Made by a program: the position numbers and the translations under genes. A DNA stretch of 64,000 nt, from positions 1 through 64,000 of the forward strand of contig NZ_JBPOFB010000001.1 in the NCBI RefSeq assembly GCF_051251565.1, in the 5' to 3' direction. Positions 59,947 to 64,000 of this stretch are shown one piece after another. Every line of letters starts with the position of its first letter. The first letter of the stretch is position 1. This stretch comes from Marivita sp051251565 (GTDB taxonomy: Bacteria > Pseudomonadota > Alphaproteobacteria > Rhodobacterales > Rhodobacteraceae). The notes under the pieces were generated by a model. That model did no database searches. It worked only from the letters and a program-made list of their open reading frames with translations, and was not told where the DNA came from.

Positions 59947-60285
59947 GTGTCTGAAGACGATCCAAAGCAGAGGCTGGCAGAGCTGGAAGCGCGGATCGCG
60001 GCGGCCAAAGGGGCCCCCAAGGACAAGCCACATCAAGAGGAACATTACAGCCAAGCGCAACATGCGTGGCGCATGGTGATCGAATTGGTGTCCGGTCTCG
60101 GGATCGGATTTGGCATCGGATACGGGTTGGACGTGCTGTTTGGCACCGGACCTTGGATGATGGTGCTGTTTGCATTGCTGGGCTTCGCGGCCGGGGTCAA
60201 CGTCATGATCCGCACCGCACAGGAGCTTCAGGACAAGAAACTGGCCGCGCAGGCTCGCGAGGGCGAAGGGGACGAACATGGCTGA
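59947..60285 (+). CDS. atpI: ATP synthase protein I (AtpI)
   Basis: AtpI helps assemble the c-ring and may carry divalent cations. The 112-aa protein has a hydrophilic N-terminus (SEDDPKQRLAELEARIAAAKG) and two membrane helices around residues 45-65 (IELVSGLGIGFGIGYGLDVLFG) and 69-87 (MMVLFALLGFAAGVNVMIR). GTG 59947 is chosen with GAGGTGGAG upstream and because relatives begin MSE. It overlaps atpB by 8 bp. Confidence 0.88.
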   Translation: MSEDDPKQRLAELEARIAAAKGAPKDKPHQEEHYSQAQHAWRMVIELVSGLGIGFGIGYGLDVLFGTGPWMMVLFALLGFAAGVNVMIRTAQELQDKKLAAQAREGEGDEHG

Positions 60286-61030
60286 CGAGGCGAAAACAGG
60301 CGGACTTGCCGAATTCCATCCGATGGATCAGTTCATCGTGAAGCCGCTTTTTGGTGATGGTGCGGTTGGCATGTTCACGGTAACGAACGTGACCCTGTGG
60401 CTTGCGTTGGCAGTTGTGTGTTCGCTGGCGTTGATGGTGCTTGGCACGTCCAAGCGCGCGACCATCCCAACGCGCACCCAGTCGATTGCTGAGCTGGCTT
60501 ACGGGTTCGTCTACAAGATGGTTGAGGATGTCACGGGCAAGGATGGCCTGAAATACTTCCCCTACATCTTTACCCTGTTCATCTTTATCCTGTTTTCTAA
60601 CTACCTTGCCCTAATCCCGATGTCGTTTTCGCCGACATCTCATATCGCAACAACAGCGGTGCTCGGCTTTGGTGTGTTCATCTTCATCACCGTTTTGGGC
60701 TTTGTGAAGAACGGTGCAGGTTTCCTGAGCCTGTTCTGGGTGTCGAGCGCGCCGCTGGCGCTGCGCCCCATCCTCGCTGTGGTCGAGGTGATTTCCTATT
60801 TCGTGCGCCCGGTGAGCCATTCGGTTCGTCTTGCCGGGAACATCATGGCGGGTCACGCGGTTCTCAAGGTGTTTGCGACCTTTGCGTCGTTGGCCATCGT
60901 GGCACCGCTGTCGGTTCTTGGTGTGGTGGCGATCTATGCCCTTGAGGTGCTGGTTTGTGGCATTCAGGCGTACGTGTTCACCATTCTGACTTGCGTCTAT
61001 CTCAAGGACGCGCTGCACCCGCATCACTAA
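60278..61030 (+). CDS. atpB: F0 ATP synthase subunit a
   Basis: Subunit a forms the proton half-channels against the c-ring. The 250-aa membrane protein has FSNYLALIPMSFSPTSHIATTAVL and the key Arg in SHSVRLAGNIMAGHAVLKVF, then VLGVVAIYALEVLVCGIQAYVFTILTCVYLKDAL. It is the second gene of the F0 operon. Confidence 0.97.
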   Translation: MADEAKTGGLAEFHPMDQFIVKPLFGDGAVGMFTVTNVTLWLALAVVCSLALMVLGTSKRATIPTRTQSIAELAYGFVYKMVEDVTGKDGLKYFPYIFTLFIFILFSNYLALIPMSFSPTSHIATTAVLGFGVFIFITVLGFVKNGAGFLSLFWVSSAPLALRPILAVVEVISYFVRPVSHSVRLAGNIMAGHAVLKVFATFASLAIVAPLSVLGVVAIYALEVLVCGIQAYVFTILTCVYLKDALHPHH

Positions 61031-61095
61031 CGTCTTGGCGGGCAACCTGCTCGCCTTACTCACTATTTCAACTTCCAATCGTAAGGAGAATTCAC

Positions 61096-61320
61096 ATGGA
61101 AGGCGATCTCGCACATATCGGCGCTGGCCTCGCAGGTCTGGGTACGGGCCTCGCGGCTCTGGGTGTTGGCAACGTTGCCGGCAACTTCCTTGCCGGCGCT
61201 CTGCGCAACCCCTCTGCTGCTGCGTCGCAGACAGCAACGCTCTTCATCGGCATCGCCTTTGCAGAAGCTCTGGGTATCTTCTCGTTCCTGGTTGCTCTGC
61301 TGCTGATGTTCGCCGTCTAA
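61096..61320 (+). CDS. atpE: F0 ATP synthase subunit c
   Basis: The 74-aa subunit c is two helices around a polar loop (ALRNPSA). Proton-binding Glu lies in IGIAFAEALGIFSFLVALLLMF, and the first helix has the glycine pattern GAGLAGLGTGLAALGVG. AAGGAG precedes the ATG at good spacing, typical of this highly translated gene. It lies 65 bp after atpB. Confidence 0.97.
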   Translation: MEGDLAHIGAGLAGLGTGLAALGVGNVAGNFLAGALRNPSAAASQTATLFIGIAFAEALGIFSFLVALLLMFAV

Positions 61321-61405
61321 GCACCGGACTATAATCCTTACGCGCGGGCGGTGCCGTTTGTTTACGGCCCGCCCGATGTGACGACAGGTTCCGACGGAGG
61401 ACAAC

Positions 61406-61951
61406 ATGGCAACCGAACCCACTGGTACAGCCAGCGCATGTGTAGGCCCGGATGGCAGCGCCATCGGGATGCCGCAGCTTTGCGCCGACTGGATGCCGAA
61501 CCAGATTTTCTGGCTTCTGATCGCGCTGGTCGTGATTTACTTTGTCCTGTCCCGCATCGCATTGCCGCGCATTGCGACGGTTCTGGCGGAACGACAAGGC
61601 GCAATTACAAACGACCTCGCGGCTGCTGAAGATCTCAAGCAGAAGGCTGTTGAGGCCGAAGAGGCCTATAACAAGGCCCTCGCTGATGCGCGTGCTCAGG
61701 CGCAAGAGATCATCGCGCAAAACAAGGCCGACATGCAGGCTGAATTGAACAAGGCCATCGCCAAGGCCGATGCCGAGATTGCAGCAAAGGCTGCGGAATC
61801 GGAAAAAGCAATTTTGGCCATTCGCGCATCGGCTGTTGAAAGCGTCGAAGCCGTGGCCAAAGACACCACAGGGGCCATTGTCGCGGCTCTGGGTGGACAG
61901 GTTGACGATGCTGCGGTTGCCGCAGCCGTTGATGCACAGATGAAGGGGTGA
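61406..61951 (+). CDS. F0 ATP synthase subunit b' (AtpX-type)
   Basis: Alphaproteobacteria encode two divergent b subunits. The 181-aa b' protein has one N-terminal helix after a polar leader (NQIFWLLIALVVIYFVLSRIALPRI) and a long charged helix rich in Ala, Glu, Lys (ERQGAITNDLAAAEDLKQKAVEAEEAYNKALADARAQAQE) forming the peripheral stalk. CGGAGGACAAC lies before the ATG. Variously called atpX, atpG or atpF2. The b subunit follows after 5 bp. Confidence 0.93.
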   Translation: MATEPTGTASACVGPDGSAIGMPQLCADWMPNQIFWLLIALVVIYFVLSRIALPRIATVLAERQGAITNDLAAAEDLKQKAVEAEEAYNKALADARAQAQEIIAQNKADMQAELNKAIAKADAEIAAKAAESEKAILAIRASAVESVEAVAKDTTGAIVAALGGQVDDAAVAAAVDAQMKG

Positions 61952-61956
61952 GCGCT

Positions 61957-62520
61957 ATGCAACGTATCATGACCATTGCCGCGGCAACCCTGATCGCCAG
62001 CCCGGCGCTTGCCGCTGGTGACAAACCGTTCTTCTCATTGGCGAACACAGATTTTGTCGTGACCATCGGCTTTTTCGTGTTCATCGGCATCGTGCTCTAT
62101 TTCAAGGTGCCAACGCTTTTGGGTGGCATGCTGGACAAGCGCGCTGAGGGTATCCGCAGCGAGCTGGACGAAGCCAAGGCCCTGCGTGAAGAAGCGCAAG
62201 CCCTGCTGGCCTCGTACGAGCGCCGCCAGCGCGAAGTTCAGGAACAGGCGGACCGCATCATTGCGCACGCTAAAGACGAAGCGGTTCTGGCCGGTGAGCA
62301 AGCCCGCGCCGATTTGGAAAAGTCGATCGCGCGCCGGTTGGCTGCCGCCCAAGATCAGATCGCGTCTGCGCAGGCCGGTGCTGTCAAGGAAGTGCGGGAT
62401 CGCGCAATCGCTGTTGCGATCAACGCAGCGCGTGACGTGGTGACAAAGCAGATGACGGCCAAGGATGCGGCCCAAAGCATCGACGTTGCGATTGCCGAAG
62501 TCGGCCAAAAGCTCCACTAA
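61957..62520 (+). CDS. atpF: F0 ATP synthase subunit b
   Basis: The 187-aa b subunit begins with a leader-like stretch (RIMTIAAATLIASPALAAGD), then the membrane helix (TDFVVTIGFFVFIGIVLYFKV) and a long stalk helix (LDEAKALREEAQALLASYERRQREVQEQADRIIAHAKDEA). ATG 61957 is chosen with AAGGGG eight bases upstream; GTG 61948 would overlap the previous stop. It is the last gene of the operon, followed by a strong terminator. F1 genes are not in the window. Confidence 0.94.
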   Translation: MQRIMTIAAATLIASPALAAGDKPFFSLANTDFVVTIGFFVFIGIVLYFKVPTLLGGMLDKRAEGIRSELDEAKALREEAQALLASYERRQREVQEQADRIIAHAKDEAVLAGEQARADLEKSIARRLAAAQDQIASAQAGAVKEVRDRAIAVAINAARDVVTKQMTAKDAAQSIDVAIAEVGQKLH

Positions 62521-62547
62521 GCTTTTCTGCGTCACTGAATGAAAAGG

Positions 62548-62578
62548 CCCCGGTTTTGCCGGGGTTTTTTGTTTTTTT
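62548..62578 (+). terminator. Rho-independent terminator of the F0 operon
   Basis: CCCCGG and CCGGGG form a 6-bp stem with loop TTTTG, followed by TTTTTT, G and TTTTTTT. It is 28 bp after the atpF stop. Confidence 0.92.
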
Positions 62579-62680
62579 CGGTAACGCACGAAAGCGCAAC
62601 GCCTGTGCAAGTTAGTGCATCGCGTCAATCAACGCTCGTACTGATTGCATCGAACAGAGGTTGACGGTGCAGGACGCCTG

Positions 62681-63340
62681 CTAGCCTTCCGCAGGCACTC
62701 GCGCACCAAACAGTGCAGAACCTACGCGGATATGGGTCGCGCCAAAGGCGATGGCCTGATCAAAATCATCACTCATGCCCATCGAAAGCCCCGTCAGGCC
62801 GTTGCGCTCTGCCAGTTTGCGCAACAGCGCAAAATGTAGCGACGGGGTTTCGTCTACGGGTGGAATACACATCAGCCCCTGCACCGGGAGATCAAGCGCA
62901 CGGCATTCCTGGACAAAGGCGTCTGTTTCCGCAGGCGTGATGCCAGCCTTCTGTGGCTCTTCGCCTGTGTTGACCTGAATGAACAGTGACGGGCACTGTC
63001 CCATGTCTTGTGCGATCCGGGCAAAGGTGTGCGCCAGTTTGGAGCGATCGAGCGTGTGAATGACATCGAACATCTCAAACGCCTGACGGGCCTTGTTGCT
63101 TTGTAAAGGGCCAATCAAGTGCAGGTTGACGCCGTCATAGCGGTTGCAAAAATCCGGCCATTTGCCAGCAGCTTCTTGCACACGGTTCTCGCCAAAGACG
63201 CGATGCCCTTCCTTGAGAACAGCTTCAACCCGGTCATTCGGCTGGACCTTGGACACTGCAATGAGGGCCACATCGACCGGATCGCGCCCCGCCTCTTGGG
63301 CTGCTTTGGCGATGCGGGCGGTGATGTCAGTCAATCCCAT
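62681..63340 (-). CDS. YggS/PLPBP-family pyridoxal phosphate homeostasis protein
   Basis: PLPBP proteins bind PLP in a TIM barrel and maintain B6 and amino-acid balance. The 219-aa protein has VALIAVSKVQPNDRVEAVLKEGHRVFGENRVQEAAGKWP (PLP-binding Lys in AVSKVQ), NLHLIGPLQSNKARQAFE, IHTLDRSKLA and GLSMGMSDDFDQAIAFGATHIRVGSALFG. Length is normal. Its start overlaps the sulfotransferase stop by 10 bp. Confidence 0.95.
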   Translation of the reverse strand: MGLTDITARIAKAAQEAGRDPVDVALIAVSKVQPNDRVEAVLKEGHRVFGENRVQEAAGKWPDFCNRYDGVNLHLIGPLQSNKARQAFEMFDVIHTLDRSKLAHTFARIAQDMGQCPSLFIQVNTGEEPQKAGITPAETDAFVQECRALDLPVQGLMCIPPVDETPSLHFALLRKLAERNGLTGLSMGMSDDFDQAIAFGATHIRVGSALFGARVPAEG

Positions 63341-64000
63341 GGTGTGTCTCCCCAGGCGTCAAAGAAGGGTTGCAAGTCAGCTTCATAGCGGCGCCATGCG
63401 GCGGCTGAGCTCTGATAGATCGGTTGGCGGACCTGATGCAGGCTAAGTGTCTTCACCGTGCCTGTGCTTTGGTGGAAATTGAGACACTGCTCTTCCCACT
63501 CCAGACCTGCGGCCAAGATTAGATGCCTCGACTGTGTGTCAGGGTCGGCTACGAGGTCTTCGTAACGTATCTCGGTAAACCTATCCGGCAGAATTTTGCG
63601 CCAATGGGCGACAATCCGGCGGAAGCTCTTGATTGTGTCGGCGATGGTTGCAAGATCATTGGCATAGCGATGCGTACCGCCGTTGAAATAGTTCTTGTAG
63701 ATCGACACTGCGATGTCACGCGGATCGCGGTGAACCACGATGAAGCGCGCATTGGGCAGGGTTGCGTGCAGCAGGCTGTAAATCAGGAACGCCATGATTG
63801 ACTTGTCGGTCAGCCATGGTTTCGATGCGTCGGCATGCACGCGCATTTGGGTGTTCAACTGCGTGGCAAAGCTATTCAGCGCGTCTACGGGTTCAGACGC
63901 CAAAGGCCGCATGGCAATGCCTGCGCCAAAACTGGCATAGGCTGTGCGCAGCGCTTTGGCCATTTCACCGCCTGCATGGACCTGTGAATGACTGGCGATG
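63331..64000 (-). CDS. Sulfotransferase family protein, 5' end outside window
   Basis: The frame stays open to the right edge, where it reads IASHSQVHAGGEMAKAL, typical of the region just after the PAPS-binding P-loop of TPR-linked bacterial sulfotransferases. Downstream are the 3'-phosphate motif FIVVHRDPRDIAVSIYKNYF and ITEIRYEDLVADPDTQSRHLI-like sequence (seen as TEIRYEDLVADPDTQS). An internal ATG at 63963 is not the true start. The N-terminus and any TPR domain lie outside. Acceptor substrate unknown. Confidence 0.85.
   Translation of the reverse strand, partial: IASHSQVHAGGEMAKALRTAYASFGAGIAMRPLASEPVDALNSFATQLNTQMRVHADASKPWLTDKSIMAFLIYSLLHATLPNARFIVVHRDPRDIAVSIYKNYFNGGTHRYANDLATIADTIKSFRRIVAHWRKILPDRFTEIRYEDLVADPDTQSRHLILAAGLEWEEQCLNFHQSTGTVKTLSLHQVRQPIYQSSAAAWRRYEADLQPFFDAWGDTPWD

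Overview
The window looks like chromosomal core sequence from an alphaproteobacterium of the Rhodobacterales, most likely the Roseobacter group. The inference rests on gene content and order: rnhB next to the cell-cycle methyltransferase ccrM with GANTC sites, a petABC cytochrome bc1 operon, an F0-only ATP synthase operon (atpI-B-E-b'-b) without the F1 genes, an RpoHII-type heat-shock sigma factor, TIGR02186 next to a TauE permease, and CtrA-type sites. GC content is high and coding is dense on both strands. There is no prophage, insertion sequence, CRISPR array, toxin-antitoxin pair or obvious genomic island, so this is mostly ordinary housekeeping DNA. The points of interest are regulatory details and a few unusual proteins.

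Layout, 1-22 kb: tRNA-Phe (cut by the left edge), rnhB-ccrM, an FAH-family hydrolase, an L,D-transpeptidase, a small lipoprotein, an EamA permease, a CcdA-like/thioredoxin pair, aroC, a TPP riboswitch driving thiBPQ, petABC reading left, an outer-membrane barrel protein, pssA, a GST, a PaiB-like protein, a DUF484-xerC pair, transaldolase and priA.

22-41 kb: a soluble S49 peptidase, a 55-aa membrane zinc-ribbon protein, a Na/Ca-type exchanger, an SDR, uvrC, a translationally coupled TauE/TIGR02186/thioesterase operon, a complete BMP-type (nucleoside-like) ABC importer, nfuA-tsaB-rimI, a universal stress protein, a class IV aminotransferase, trpS, a rhomboid that appears catalytically dead, and murJ.

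41-64 kb: an RTX/DUF4214 protein behind glnD, an LppC-type lipoprotein divergent from rsmI-yraN, gshB, a ComM/YifB ATPase, a second GST, rpoH-chaN, coaBC, dut, a membrane-anchored ThiF/MoeB-like E1 enzyme, an M3 oligopeptidase, an ArsR regulator, the F0 operon, a YggS PLP protein and a sulfotransferase that runs off the right edge.

No clearly new multi-gene system was found. The best leads are: (i) an intrinsic terminator inside the chaN signal-peptide codons just after rpoH; (ii) three GANTC sites within 39 bp in the ccrM leader; (iii) a perfect CtrA-type site followed by an 18-bp parS-like palindrome before the S49 gene; (iv) an AT-rich gap with a consensus DnaA box before uvrC; (v) the membrane-fused E1 enzyme; (vi) the serine-less rhomboid; (vii) the TTG-initiated RTX/DUF4214 protein behind glnD. 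Starts were adjusted using Shine-Dalgarno (SD) spacing and family N-termini; several genes appear to use GTG or TTG.
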